Under the pieces are notes generated by a model. It did no database searches. It was not told where the DNA came from and saw only the letters and a list, made by a program, of their open reading frames with translations. 64,000 nt of DNA from positions 310,001 to 374,000 of the forward strand of contig NC_013158.1 in assembly GCF_000023945.1 (NCBI RefSeq), in the 5' to 3' direction. Made by a program: the position numbers and the translations under genes. Within the stretch, counting starts at the first letter, position 1. The number at the start of each line of letters is the position of its first letter. Shown here one piece after another: positions 53,222 to 62,433 of the stretch. The DNA comes from Halorhabdus utahensis DSM 12940. GTDB lineage: Archaea > Halobacteriota > Halobacteria > Halobacteriales > Haloarculaceae.

Positions 53222-56200
53222 ATGACCGATTCCGGGGAGCAGCGCGGGCTTGGAGCGTTTGCCGACGACGACAGACCGGCTGCCGAGGCACGTGCAGTCG
53301 CGGGCAACGGTGGCCACGAAGCGAGCGTCGTCGACGCCGACGAATGGCGATACCCCGAGGCTGATGGCACTGTCGAACTCGCAGTGACCCAGGTCGACTA
53401 CACGATCGAGGGGGGAGGAAGCGACGAGTACCCGGTCGTTCACGTTTTCGGACGCAGTGCAGACGGCGAGCTCTTCCACGTCCAAGTCTACGAGTTTCGA
53501 CCATACTTCTATGCGCCGGCCGACAACGTCGACGAGGAGCGACTCGCGAATTACGACAGCGTCACCGGCTGGGAACGGACTGGCGACGATGGTGAACCGT
53601 ACGAGTCCATTCGTGGCGAGGAACTCGTCAGGATCTTCGGCCAGACACCGCGGGACGTCGGGCAGATCCGTGACGACTTCGATCACTACGAGGCGGACAT
53701 CCTCTTCCCGAATCGCCTCCTCATCGACAAGGACATCACCAGCGGCATCCGGGTCCCCGATCGTCGCACGGAGAACGGAACGATCCGGATCCCACACGAC
53801 GAGATCGAAGCCATCGACTACGACGCCGAAGCGCGAGTCAACACCTTCGACATCGAGGTCGACGACCGATCGGGTTTCCCCGAGGACGGGGAGGAACCCA
53901 TCATCTGTCTCACGAGCCACGACTCCTATCGCGACGAGTACGTCGTCTGGCTGTACGACTCGCCGGTCGGGATCGACCCGCCGGAGGCCCTCGAACAGTA
54001 CGAGCCCCTGGAAGACGAATTCGAGGCGGATGTCCGTGTCTTCGAGGAAGAGGAGCGGATGCTCGAAGCGTTCCTCGAGTATATCGACGAGACCGATCCG
54101 GACATCCTGACGGGCTGGAACTGCCTGCCCGCGGACGCTCAGATCTCGATGGCTGATGGGGCCACCAAGGAGATTCAGGACGTTCAGATCGGGGATACAG
54201 TGGTCGGTAACGACGAGCAGGAGACGACCGTTGCCGAGGTCACGAGCAAGTGGGAAAGTCGAAAGGAAGTTTTCGAGTTCGAACTCGAAGACGGTACGAC
54301 ACTTCGATCGTCCGGCGATCATCGAATCAAGGTCGGCGACGACCAGCAAGTGAGTTGGAAAGACGGTCGTGATATCGAACCGGGAGAATACGTTCTCAAG
54401 CCGCGTACGCTTACTGCCCGCGAATACGTTCCATCCCTTTCCGAGCTGATCCCGCTCGACCGACAGCGATTTTCGGATAAATCGTCCGTCAAAGCGTTCA
54501 AATCCGGCCTTCCCGAAGGAGCCATTACCGAACTTTCGGAGACGTTCGGTGTGTCGAAGGAGACGCTTTACCATCCGACACCGAGTGTCTGGCACCTCGA
54601 ACGATGTCGTATCGCGAGGGAAACGTACGACGCCGCGCTGCCGGACGGTGGTCGGGAGTATCGGCGCACCGGCGTGGATTTGGATCGAAATATCACTGAA
54701 AAAGAACTGTACCTGGCCGGACTCGTCCTGACTGACGGATCGATGTCGCAGTCCGATGGAGTCCGATTCTATAATACGCGGAGAGAACTCCACGAGGAAT
54801 TCCCGGGGGACAACCACCTCGAACCGGACGGGAAGGGCTGTTACAAGCAGAACGTCCTCGATTATGCCCAGATGTATGCGCTCAACGGACTGGGCATCCC
54901 GTTCGGGAACAAAAACGAACGGGGAGTCGATCTCTCGACGGTATACGAACTCCCGGAAGCGTACATCGGGCGATTCCTGGCCGGCGTCGTCGACGGGGAC
55001 GGAAACGTCTCGTCGTCTGTCACTGTCGCCGCGGAAAATCACTCGATCGGCGACTGGTACGCGAAGCTGTTCAGACGACTCGGTATCTACGCTGAACGGA
55101 CGAACGAAACTGTCCGCGTCTCGAGTGCGAAACGCGACATCAAGCGGTTCAAGCAGTCCGTCTTGCCGTACATGAGTCACGAAGAGAAGGTTGCCGCTAT
55201 CGAGGAGTTTGACGGGGGGAAAAGCGGGCAGTCGGAAAACATACCGTACGCGATCTTCGAGGCGGAGACAGGATCCGACGAGAAGCGCATCGGCCGGGAC
55301 AAGCACCGTCGGGGAACCCATCTCAAACGACACGAGACGTCGTCCACCGAATGGGAAGAGTACGTCTTCGTCGCCGTAGAGAACGTCGAGATCGTCGGCA
55401 CGCAGACGACCTACGATATCGAAACCACGACACACAGCTTCCTCGCTGATGGATGTCTCGTCCATAATTGCGACGACTTCGACGCCCCCTATCTCATCGA
55501 CCGATTACAGGAACTCGACCCGGGAACCGATCGAAACCTCGACATGAACCGGCTCTCCCGGGTCAACGAGGTCTGGGAGAGCGACTGGCAAGGGCCGGAC
55601 ATCAAGGGCCGGGTCGTCTTCGATCTCCTGCGGGCGTACAAACGGACGCAGTTCACCGAACTCGATTCCTACCGCTTAGAGGACGTCGGCCAGGAGGAAC
55701 TCGGCGCGGGCAAGGAGACGTATACGGGTGACATCGGGACGCTGTGGGAAGAGGATCCCGAGCGACTCCTCGAGTACAACCTCCGTGACGTCGAACTCTG
55801 CGTCGAACTCGATCGCAAACAGGACATCATCGCCTTTTTCGAGGAGGTAGCCACCTTCGTGGGCTGCAAACTCGAGGACGCCCCGACGCCGGGCGACGCC
55901 GTCGACATGTACGTCCTCCACAAGGCTTTCGGGAACTTCGTCCTGCCCTCGAAGGGGACCGTCGAGTCGGGCGAGGAGTTCGAGGGCGGAGCCGTCTTCG
56001 AGCCGATCAGCGGCATCAAGGAGATGGTAAGTGTCCACGACCTGAAATCTCTATATCCGATGTGCATGGTGACGATTAATGCATCCCCGGAGACGAAGGT
56101 CGACCCCGAAACCTTCGACGGGGAGACGTTCCGTGCACCGGATCCCAGCGGCCAGCACTTCCGGAAGGAACCCGACGGGATCGTCCGGGAGATGGTCGAA

Positions 56201-57283
56201 GAGTTATTGTCAGAGCGAGAAGAAAAGAAGTCCCTCCGGAACGATCACGAGCCCGGAACCGAGGACTACGAGCTCTATGACCGCCAGCAGGGAGCCGTCA
56301 AGGTTATTATGAATAGTTTATATGGGGTTTCGGGGTGGGACCGATTTCGCCTGTACGACAAGGACAACGCGGCGGCGGTAACCGCAACAGGGCGGTCGGT
56401 GATCGAGTACACCGAGTCGGCCGTTAACGATCTCGGCTACGACGTGACATACGGCGATACTGATAGCGTCATGATAAGTATGGGAACGGACATGTCCGTC
56501 GAGAATGCCATCGACCGCTCGTTCGAGATCGAGGAGGCGATCAACGCCTCCTACGACGAATTCGCCAGCGAGACGCTCAATGCTGAGGAGCATCGGTTCC
56601 AGATCGAGTTCGAGAAGCTCTACCGGCGCTTTTTCCAGGCGGGCAAGAAAAAGCGCTATGCGGGCCACATCGTCTGGAAGGAGGGCAAGGACGTCGACGA
56701 CATCGACATCACAGGCTTCGAATACCAGCGCTCTGACATCGCACCGATCACCAAGCGCGTCCAGAAGGAAGTTCTGGATCTGATCGTCACGGAGGGCGAC
56801 GTCGAGGCCGTCACGGAGTACCTCCACGACGTGATTGCGGATTTCCAGGCGGGCAACGTCGACATCGAGGACGTCGGTATCCCCGGCGGGATCGGCAAGC
56901 GCCTGAACAATTACGACACCGACACGGCCCACGTTCGGGGGGCGAAGTACGCCAACGAGCTCCTGGGGACGAACTTCCAGCGGGGCAGCAAGCCGAAACG
57001 GCTCTACCTCAAGAAGGTCCACCCCGAGTACTTCCGCCGGATCGAGGACGAACGTGGTCTCGATCCCTCCCGGGATCTCATCTACGGCGAGTTCAAGCGT
57101 GATCCGGACGTGATCTGCTTCGACGTCGCCGAACAAATCCCCGAGGAGTTCGAGGTGGACTGGGAGAAAATGCTGGAGAAAACACTCAAAGGCCCGATCG
57201 CCCGCGTTATCGAGGCCCTCAACGTCTCCTGGCAGGAGGTCAAAAGCGGCCAGGAACAGACGGGACTCGGACAGTATATGTGA
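53222..57283 (+). CDS. polB: Family-B DNA polymerase, intein-containing
   Basis: 1353 residues, 904 after removal of a 449-residue intein. ATG 53222 is preferred over 55 more upstream codons. Exo I is FDIEVDD (Asp210, Glu212). Exo II is split by the intein between Asn300 and Cys750 (NCDDFD); Exo III lies in YNLRDVELC. Polymerase motif A is DLKSLYP (Asp940), B KVIMNSLYG (from 1027), C YGDTDS (from Tyr1077); all three are uninterrupted. It is the replicative/repair polymerase of euryarchaea. Codons at motifs A, B and C are AT-rich and rare for this genome. Confidence 0.95.
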   Translation: MTDSGEQRGLGAFADDDRPAAEARAVAGNGGHEASVVDADEWRYPEADGTVELAVTQVDYTIEGGGSDEYPVVHVFGRSADGELFHVQVYEFRPYFYAPADNVDEERLANYDSVTGWERTGDDGEPYESIRGEELVRIFGQTPRDVGQIRDDFDHYEADILFPNRLLIDKDITSGIRVPDRRTENGTIRIPHDEIEAIDYDAEARVNTFDIEVDDRSGFPEDGEEPIICLTSHDSYRDEYVVWLYDSPVGIDPPEALEQYEPLEDEFEADVRVFEEEERMLEAFLEYIDETDPDILTGWNCLPADAQISMADGATKEIQDVQIGDTVVGNDEQETTVAEVTSKWESRKEVFEFELEDGTTLRSSGDHRIKVGDDQQVSWKDGRDIEPGEYVLKPRTLTAREYVPSLSELIPLDRQRFSDKSSVKAFKSGLPEGAITELSETFGVSKETLYHPTPSVWHLERCRIARETYDAALPDGGREYRRTGVDLDRNITEKELYLAGLVLTDGSMSQSDGVRFYNTRRELHEEFPGDNHLEPDGKGCYKQNVLDYAQMYALNGLGIPFGNKNERGVDLSTVYELPEAYIGRFLAGVVDGDGNVSSSVTVAAENHSIGDWYAKLFRRLGIYAERTNETVRVSSAKRDIKRFKQSVLPYMSHEEKVAAIEEFDGGKSGQSENIPYAIFEAETGSDEKRIGRDKHRRGTHLKRHETSSTEWEEYVFVAVENVEIVGTQTTYDIETTTHSFLADGCLVHNCDDFDAPYLIDRLQELDPGTDRNLDMNRLSRVNEVWESDWQGPDIKGRVVFDLLRAYKRTQFTELDSYRLEDVGQEELGAGKETYTGDIGTLWEEDPERLLEYNLRDVELCVELDRKQDIIAFFEEVATFVGCKLEDAPTPGDAVDMYVLHKAFGNFVLPSKGTVESGEEFEGGAVFEPISGIKEMVSVHDLKSLYPMCMVTINASPETKVDPETFDGETFRAPDPSGQHFRKEPDGIVREMVEELLSEREEKKSLRNDHEPGTEDYELYDRQQGAVKVIMNSLYGVSGWDRFRLYDKDNAAAVTATGRSVIEYTESAVNDLGYDVTYGDTDSVMISMGTDMSVENAIDRSFEIEEAINASYDEFASETLNAEEHRFQIEFEKLYRRFFQAGKKKRYAGHIVWKEGKDVDDIDITGFEYQRSDIAPITKRVQKEVLDLIVTEGDVEAVTEYLHDVIADFQAGNVDIEDVGIPGGIGKRLNNYDTDTAHVRGAKYANELLGTNFQRGSKPKRLYLKKVHPEYFRRIEDERGLDPSRDLIYGEFKRDPDVICFDVAEQIPEEFEVDWEKMLEKTLKGPIARVIEALNVSWQEVKSGQEQTGLGQYM
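54122..55468 (+). mobile_element. Intein with LAGLIDADG homing endonuclease in polB
   Basis: 449 residues (301-749). Block A begins CLPADAQISMADG (Cys1). Block B is LRSSGDHRIKV (His of the TxxH box; Ser in place of Thr). Block F is TTYDIETTTHSFLADG and block G ends CLVHN, followed by Cys+1. The endonuclease part has two LAGLIDADG motifs, YLAGLVLTDGS and FLAGVVDGDGN, each with its acidic residue, so it may be active. Composition is less G+C-rich than the host gene, as for a horizontally moving element. Precise splicing should give TGWN-CDDFD. Confidence 0.93.
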
Positions 57284-57360
57284 GTCACGGGGGTCAAGCC
57301 GAGACAGTATTGGCCCGGATTCTGTCCCGTACATGTGCGGGATTTCGCCCACGTTCTTGG

Positions 57361-57365
57361 TTTTT
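57361..57365 (+). terminator. T-run terminator after polB
   Basis: TTTTT at 57361-57365, 78 bases after the polB stop, with AT-rich sequence beyond. No hairpin. Could be the end of the polB message ahead of the suf promoter. Confidence 0.35.
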
Positions 57366-57410
57366 CGTTAAAATTCCTTTGGAGAATCTCAAAGCAAGTA
57401 TGTAGTCATG

Positions 57411-57423
57411 CGAAAGCATTATG
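57411..57423 (+). promoter_or_regulatory. Probable promoter of the suf operon
   Basis: CGAAAGCATTATG looks like a BRE-plus-TATA pair 35-47 bases before the sufC ATG, leaving a short leader. AT-rich sequence further upstream (TTAAAATTCC) is a weaker candidate. Confidence 0.4.
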
Positions 57424-57457
57424 GGTACGACAGCCCGAGTTTCGGTTGACCTAGAAC

Positions 57458-58366
57458 ATGGCAACACTCGAAATCAACAATCTTCACGCGAAAGTCGCTG
57501 AGGACGGAGGCGAAGGAATTCTCGAAGGTGTCGACCTGACCGTCGAGGCGGGCGAGATTCACGCGCTGATGGGACCGAACGGCAGCGGGAAATCGACGAC
57601 GGCGAAGATCATCGCCGGCCATCCCGCCTACGAGGTAACTGAGGGCGAGGTGCTCATCCACCTCGACGGTGACGAGTTCGACCAGGAGATCCCCGACGAC
57701 AAGCGGACCTGGAACCTGCTCGAACTCGAACCGAACGAGCGCGCCGCGCTCGGCATCTTCCTCGGGTTCCAGTATCCCGCGGAGATCGAAGGCGTGACGA
57801 TGGTGAACTTCCTCCGGACGGCGCTCAATGCCAAGCTCGAGGAGCGCGAGGAACTCTTCGAGGACGAGGAGGAGGCCGCAGCTGAAGACGAGGAAGACGA
57901 AGGCTACGAGACTTCGCCGATGGAGGGCCCCGCTGACGAGGGTGAGGTCAGCGTCGCCGAGTTCCAGCAGCTCCTCAAAGAGAAGATGGAACAACTCGAC
58001 ATGGACGAGTCCTTCGCCGAGCGGTATCTCAACGCCGGCTTCTCCGGTGGCGAGAAGAAACAAAACGAGGTACTCCAGGCAGCGATTCTCGAACCGGACA
58101 TCGCGGTACTCGACGAGATCGACTCGGGGCTCGACATCGACCGTCTGCAGGACGTTGCCAACGGGATCAACTCCCTCCGGGACGACCAGGGGACCGGCGT
58201 CCTCCAGATCACCCACTACCAGCGCATCCTCGACTACGTCGAACCGGATCACGTCCACGTCATGCTCGACGGGGAAGTCGTCGAGAGCGGCGGGCCGGAA
58301 CTTGCCGAGAAGCTCGAAGACGAGGGATACGACTGGGTTCGCGAGCAAGTATACGAGGCAGCCTGA
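57458..58366 (+). CDS. sufC: SufC, ATPase of the SUF Fe-S assembly complex
   Basis: 302 residues. Walker [19 protein letters not shown], signature [11 protein letters not shown] and Walker [15 protein letters not shown] (SufC-specific EIDSGLD). A highly acidic insertion (residues ~125-170, [16 protein letters not shown]) separates the lobes and makes it longer than the ~250-residue bacterial protein; this is usual in haloarchaea. Leads the operon sufC-sufB-sufD. Confidence 0.95.
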   Translation: MATLEINNLHAKVAEDGGEGILEGVDLTVEAGEIHALMGPNGSGKSTTAKIIAGHPAYEVTEGEVLIHLDGDEFDQEIPDDKRTWNLLELEPNERAALGIFLGFQYPAEIEGVTMVNFLRTALNAKLEEREELFEDEEEAAAEDEEDEGYETSPMEGPADEGEVSVAEFQQLLKEKMEQLDMDESFAERYLNAGFSGGEKKQNEVLQAAILEPDIAVLDEIDSGLDIDRLQDVANGINSLRDDQGTGVLQITHYQRILDYVEPDHVHVMLDGEVVESGGPELAEKLEDEGYDWVREQVYEAA

Positions 58367-58378
58367 GGTGACCATCAC

Positions 58379-59806
58379 ATGAGTTCAGACAACAACCTCG
58401 AATCGACCGACACAGAGGCTCGATTCGAATTCAAGAAAGAGCAGAGTTCAGCGTTCGAAGCCGAAGTTGGTCTCAACGAGGAGACGGTCCGAAAGATCAG
58501 CGAAGACAAAGACGAGCCCGAGTGGATGCTCGACCGCCGGCTCCGGGCCCTCGAGCACTACCAGCAGATGCCGATGCCGAGCGACTGGCCCGGCCAGCCG
58601 GACCTCTCGGAGGTCAACGTCGAAGATATCATCCCGTACATCCGCCCCGACATTGAAGCACGCGGTGGCGCCGAAGAGTGGGACGACCTCCCCGACGAGA
58701 TCCAGGACACCTTCGACAAACTTGGCATCCCGGAGGCCGAACAGCAGGCCCTCTCGGGTGTCGGTGCGCAGTACGAGTCCGAGATCGTCTACCAGAACAT
58801 GCAGGAGCAGTGGGAGGAGAAGGGCGTCGTGTTCATGGACATGGACAAGGCCGTCCAGGAACACCCCGAGCTCGTCCGGGAGTACTTCATGACGAAGTCC
58901 GTCCCGCCGAGCGACAACAAGTTCGCCGCGCTCCACGGCGCAGTCTGGTCGGGCGGCAGCTTCGTCTACATTCCCGAGGGCGTCACCGTCCAGATGCCCA
59001 TCCAGGCGTACTTCCGGATGAATTCGGAAGGCATGGGCCAGTTCGAGCACACGCTCATCATCGCCGAGGAGAACTCCGAAGTCCACTACATCGAGGGCTG
59101 TTCGGCTCCCCAGTACGCTCGCCACAACCTCCACAGCGGGGGCGTCGAGGTATTCGTCAAGGAGGGTGCCCACGTCCAGTACTCGACGGTCCAGAACTGG
59201 TCGAAGAACACCTACAACCTCAACACCAAGCGAGCCATCGTCGAGGCCGACGGGACGATGGAGTGGATCTCGGGGTCGATGGGATCGAAGGCGACCATGC
59301 TGTATCCCGCCACGATCCTCAAGGGCCCGGGGGCGACTGACAATCACATCACGATCGCCTTCGCCGGCGAGGGCCAGAACATCGACACCGGCGCGAAGGT
59401 CTATCACAACGCACCGGACACCAAATCGACCATCGAGTCGAAGTCGATCTCCAAGGACGGCGGCCGCACCAACTACCGCGGCCTCGTCCACATCTCCGAC
59501 GGCGCGGAGAACTCCTCGACGAACGTCGAGTGTGACGCGCTGATGTTCGACAACGACAGCACGTCGGACACGATGCCGTACATGGAGATCCAGGAGAGTC
59601 AGGTCGACGTCGCTCACGAGGCGACGGTCGGCAAGATCGGCGACGAGGACGTCTTCTACCTCCAGAGCCGCGGACTGGACGACGACGACGCAAAGCAGAT
59701 GATCGTCGCCGGGTTCATCGAGCCGATCACCGAGGAACTGCCCATCGAGTACGCGGTCGAACTCAACCGTCTCATCGAACTCGAGATGGAGGGGAGTCTG
59801 GGATGA
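58379..59806 (+). CDS. sufB: SufB, scaffold subunit of the SUF complex
   Basis: 475 residues. SufB signatures: WMLDRRLRALEHYQQMP, IPEGVTVQMPIQAYFRMN, EGCSAPQYARHNLHSGGVEV and EWISGSMGSKATMLYPA. The C-terminal MLFDNDSTSDTMPY and EATVGKIGDEDVFYLQSRG are complete. It assembles clusters with SufC and SufD. Shine-Dalgarno GAGGTGA lies just upstream of ATG 58379, consistent with an internal operon gene, 12 bases after sufC. Confidence 0.95.
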   Translation: MSSDNNLESTDTEARFEFKKEQSSAFEAEVGLNEETVRKISEDKDEPEWMLDRRLRALEHYQQMPMPSDWPGQPDLSEVNVEDIIPYIRPDIEARGGAEEWDDLPDEIQDTFDKLGIPEAEQQALSGVGAQYESEIVYQNMQEQWEEKGVVFMDMDKAVQEHPELVREYFMTKSVPPSDNKFAALHGAVWSGGSFVYIPEGVTVQMPIQAYFRMNSEGMGQFEHTLIIAEENSEVHYIEGCSAPQYARHNLHSGGVEVFVKEGAHVQYSTVQNWSKNTYNLNTKRAIVEADGTMEWISGSMGSKATMLYPATILKGPGATDNHITIAFAGEGQNIDTGAKVYHNAPDTKSTIESKSISKDGGRTNYRGLVHISDGAENSSTNVECDALMFDNDSTSDTMPYMEIQESQVDVAHEATVGKIGDEDVFYLQSRGLDDDDAKQMIVAGFIEPITEELPIEYAVELNRLIELEMEGSLG

Positions 59807-61014
59807 GCACGCAGGTACGCGCCACTGTCACCGCCGACGACGTCGAACAGATCTCCGCCGAGCTGGGCGAACCCGAATGGCTGACCGAAACGCGACTCGA
59901 GGCCTTCGAGGCCCTTGCGGACCTCGACATGCCGTCGGTCATCCGGACGCCCGGTCGGGACTGGACGAACCTCGATGCGCTCGATTACGAGAGTCTCGTC
60001 GATCCGCTCGCCTTCGAGGAAGAGAAAGACCGGATCGAGGCCGAGGGCGTCGATGTCCTCCCGTGGGCCGAGGCCCTCGAAGAGCACGGCGACTTGATCG
60101 AAGAGCACTTCGGCAGCGTCGTCGATCCCCAGCGTGACTATCTGACGGCCCTCTCGACCGCGCTGTTCAGTGCCGGGACGGTCGTCTACGTCCCCGAGGG
60201 CGTCGCCGCCGAGGACGTCAAGATCCGGACCCGGATGAACTCCCGATCGCTGTTCAATTACACGCTCGTCATCACTGAGGAGTCGGCCTCCGTGACGATC
60301 TTAGAGCGCCAGGAAACGGGCGAGGAGCTCCCCGGCGAGCAGTACTACTCGGGCGTCGTCGAGGTCGTCGCCAGCGAGAACAGCCACGTCCAGTACGGCT
60401 CGCTGCAGAACCTGAGCGAGGCCACCTACAACTATTCGGTCAAGCGTGGCCACGCCGATCAGTACGCCACGGTCGACTGGATCGAGGGCAACATCGGCTC
60501 ACGACTGACCAAGACGAACGTCGAGACCCGCCTGCTGGGCGACAGCTCGGAATCTCAGATCGTCGGGGCGTTCTTCGGGCACGAAGATCAGCACCTCGAC
60601 ATCGCCTCACGCGTCTGGCACGAGGCCGAACACACGACGGCCGATCTCGTGACCCGCGGCGTGCTGGACGACGAAGCGCGCTCGGTCTACGAGGGCGTCC
60701 AGGACGTCGGCACGGACGCGTGGGACACCAGCTCCTACCAGCGCGAGAACACACTGATGTTGAGCGACGACAGCGAGGCCGACGCCAGCCCGAAGCTCAT
60801 CATCAACAACCACGACACCGAAGCCAGTCACTCCGCGACTGTCGGACAGGTCGACGCCGAGGACCTGTTCTACATGACCTCCCGCGGTGTCGACGAGGAG
60901 TCGGCGACGAACATGCTCGTCGAGGGCTTTTTCGTTCCAGTGCTGGAGGAAGTCGCGGTCGACGAGCTGCGCGAGGACCTGGACGAACTGGTCGTCGACC
61001 GGCTCGCCGAGTAG
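59803..61014 (+). CDS. sufD: SufD, partner of SufB
   Basis: 403 residues. VYVPEGVAAEDVKIRTRM, YYSGVVEVVASENSHVQYGS and the C-terminal ASHSATVGQVDAEDLFYMTS are SufD-type; the N-terminal helical region (LTETRLEAFEALADLDMPS) also fits. Start overlaps the sufB stop by 4 bases (translational coupling). Last gene of the operon. Confidence 0.93.
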   Translation: MSTQVRATVTADDVEQISAELGEPEWLTETRLEAFEALADLDMPSVIRTPGRDWTNLDALDYESLVDPLAFEEEKDRIEAEGVDVLPWAEALEEHGDLIEEHFGSVVDPQRDYLTALSTALFSAGTVVYVPEGVAAEDVKIRTRMNSRSLFNYTLVITEESASVTILERQETGEELPGEQYYSGVVEVVASENSHVQYGSLQNLSEATYNYSVKRGHADQYATVDWIEGNIGSRLTKTNVETRLLGDSSESQIVGAFFGHEDQHLDIASRVWHEAEHTTADLVTRGVLDDEARSVYEGVQDVGTDAWDTSSYQRENTLMLSDDSEADASPKLIINNHDTEASHSATVGQVDAEDLFYMTSRGVDEESATNMLVEGFFVPVLEEVAVDELREDLDELVVDRLAE

Positions 61015-61084
61015 GACAGCCGACGACTGCCGTTCTTGGATCGGAGCGCGGTGATGCTGCTCTGACCGCGCTCGTGGCACGACC

Positions 61085-61510
61085 TCAGAAGGTCACCGTT
61101 TCACTCGCCGAACCACATGTTTCGCCGAAGAAGTAATTCGCACACCCTTCGGCTGCCAGATAGACCGTATCCGAGGCAAAGTCGATCTCGATGTCGATCG
61201 ATCCCTCGGCGAATCCCACGTCGAACTCGGCATGTGAATCGCGACTGGAGCAGTCGTAGTGGTTCGACTCCGTCCAGACGCCGTTTTCGATGTCCAGCGA
61301 AACCTCCGCGTCACAGGTGTCGTACTCGATCGTATATCGGATGTCGATATCCGCGTTGGTGTACGGGATCTTGATCTTGAGGTGGCCGTCGTACGTCTCG
61401 TCCGCAGCGACAGTCGCCGTCGCAATCGTGCCGGTTATGCCGACGGCCCCAACAGCGGAACCAGTTGACTTCAGGACGCTACGCCGGGTGAGTGGTTCAC
61501 CATCTGACAT
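61085..61510 (-). CDS. Tat-exported cysteine-containing protein of unknown function
   Basis: 141 residues. RRSVLKSTGSAVGAVGITGT is a twin-arginine signal, cleavage likely near residue 36 (VAA). The mature part is beta-rich (HLKIKIPYTNADIDIRYTIE) with four cysteines: YDTCDAE, HYDCSSR, EGCANYF and ETCGSAS, able to form two disulfides. No family recognised. Tail to tail with sufD. Confidence 0.75.
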   Translation of the reverse strand: MSDGEPLTRRSVLKSTGSAVGAVGITGTIATATVAADETYDGHLKIKIPYTNADIDIRYTIEYDTCDAEVSLDIENGVWTESNHYDCSSRDSHAEFDVGFAEGSIDIEIDFASDTVYLAAEGCANYFFGETCGSASETVTF

Positions 61511-61917
61511 GGCAATCGGACATCACGACCGATCAGTAAAAAATGATTTTATAATTTCAAATATGGCCTACTTCTATGACGGCGGTCGGCCATCCAACGA
61601 GGAGCGGTCACGCTAACGCGACCAGCCTGTCGTTGGGTCGTGCCCGGAGGCGTCGGATCCTGAGCCGGTTTCGATGACAACACCGACGTGACAGCCACCG
61701 CGGCCCATTGCTGGTGCTGGGTCGCCGTCCCGGAGTAACCGCCTCACAGCGGTCGCTGAATGTCAGTGTCCACCTGCGCCATAGGCACCGGCTCCATCCC
61801 GAGTCACCGAGTGGCTCAGCAATCGGCCCTTCCTGCGCCAAAAGCGTCACATCCAGAGAGAGCGTCTCCTCGCAAGCATAGCACTATTGTCAGTTGGTTT
61901 CTGATGGTTCGGGGAGG
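61511..61917. other. Intergenic stretch without a clear gene
   Basis: About 400 bases. The left end has AT-rich promoter sequence for the Tat gene (reverse AATTATAAAATC near 61550). A 17-codon reading frame from ATG 61563 and an 80-codon reverse frame over 61608-61850 lack haloarchaeal protein composition and are not called. Nothing else recognised. Confidence 0.6.
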
Positions 61918-61941
61918 GAGAGCGTTAAGTGACAGGCTCTC
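61918..61941 (+). promoter_or_regulatory. Inverted repeat around the TATA box of the ferritin-like/sirR operon
   Basis: GAGAGC (61918-61923) and GCTCTC (61936-61941) form perfect 6-base arms around a 12-base spacer that holds the TATA core GTTAAG (61924-61929). The ATG at 61954 follows by about 27 bases. A DtxR-type repressor encoded by the second gene of this operon is a natural candidate to bind here, giving metal-dependent autoregulation. The repeat is seen; the ligand is inference. Confidence 0.5.
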
Positions 61942-61953
61942 TGAGTGGTGGAT

Positions 61954-62433
61954 ATGAGTCTGGGCCAGCGGGTCGGCGACGATCACCAGCTCGCGCGCCT
62001 GTTGCAGATCGGCGTGGTTCTCCAGGAGGTCGTCGAAGCACGAGCGCGGAAACATCTCGAATCGAGCGAGGCGATCGATGCGGAGCTTGCGACGCTCCTG
62101 GAAGACGCCGTGACGCAAGCGAACCACCACCGGGCACGTCTGGAGACACTGATTGCGGATCTCGATGCCGATAGCGTCGACTACGAGGACATCGAGCCAC
62201 TCGTCGAAGCCCAATACCAGGCCGACCAGGACTTCGACGACATCCTGTACGATCAACTCTGTAACGTCGAAACCGCCTACAAGTTCTTCGACGATCTGCT
62301 CGACGCGCTCGAAACGAGCGACACCGACTTCGGGGTCGATCACGAGGAACTGGTCTCTGTCCTGGAGACACTGCGTGAAGCGGAGGCGCGTGGCGTCGAA
62401 ACGGTCACCGATCTCATGGAGGCCCAAGAATGA
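61954..62433 (+). CDS. Ferritin-like helical protein linked to SirR
   Basis: 159 residues, all helical: LLQIGVVLQEVVEARARKHL, LLEDAVTQANHHRARLETLI, YQADQDFDDILYDQLCNVET and YKFFDDLLDALET. Four helices with Glu and His at regular spacing (EAR..KH, NHHRARLE) suggest a ferritin-like diiron or metal-binding bundle, but the full ExxH set is not certain. Its stop overlaps the sirR start by 4 bases. ATG 61954 is leaderless. Confidence 0.65.
   Translation: MSLGQRVGDDHQLARLLQIGVVLQEVVEARARKHLESSEAIDAELATLLEDAVTQANHHRARLETLIADLDADSVDYEDIEPLVEAQYQADQDFDDILYDQLCNVETAYKFFDDLLDALETSDTDFGVDHEELVSVLETLREAEARGVETVTDLMEAQE

Noticed and set aside
53219-55465. 748-residue open frame antisense to polB and its intein
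   Set aside because: It lies opposite a certain gene with polymerase and intein motifs, has no start signals or recognisable domain, and such long antisense frames are usual in GC-rich haloarchaeal DNA.
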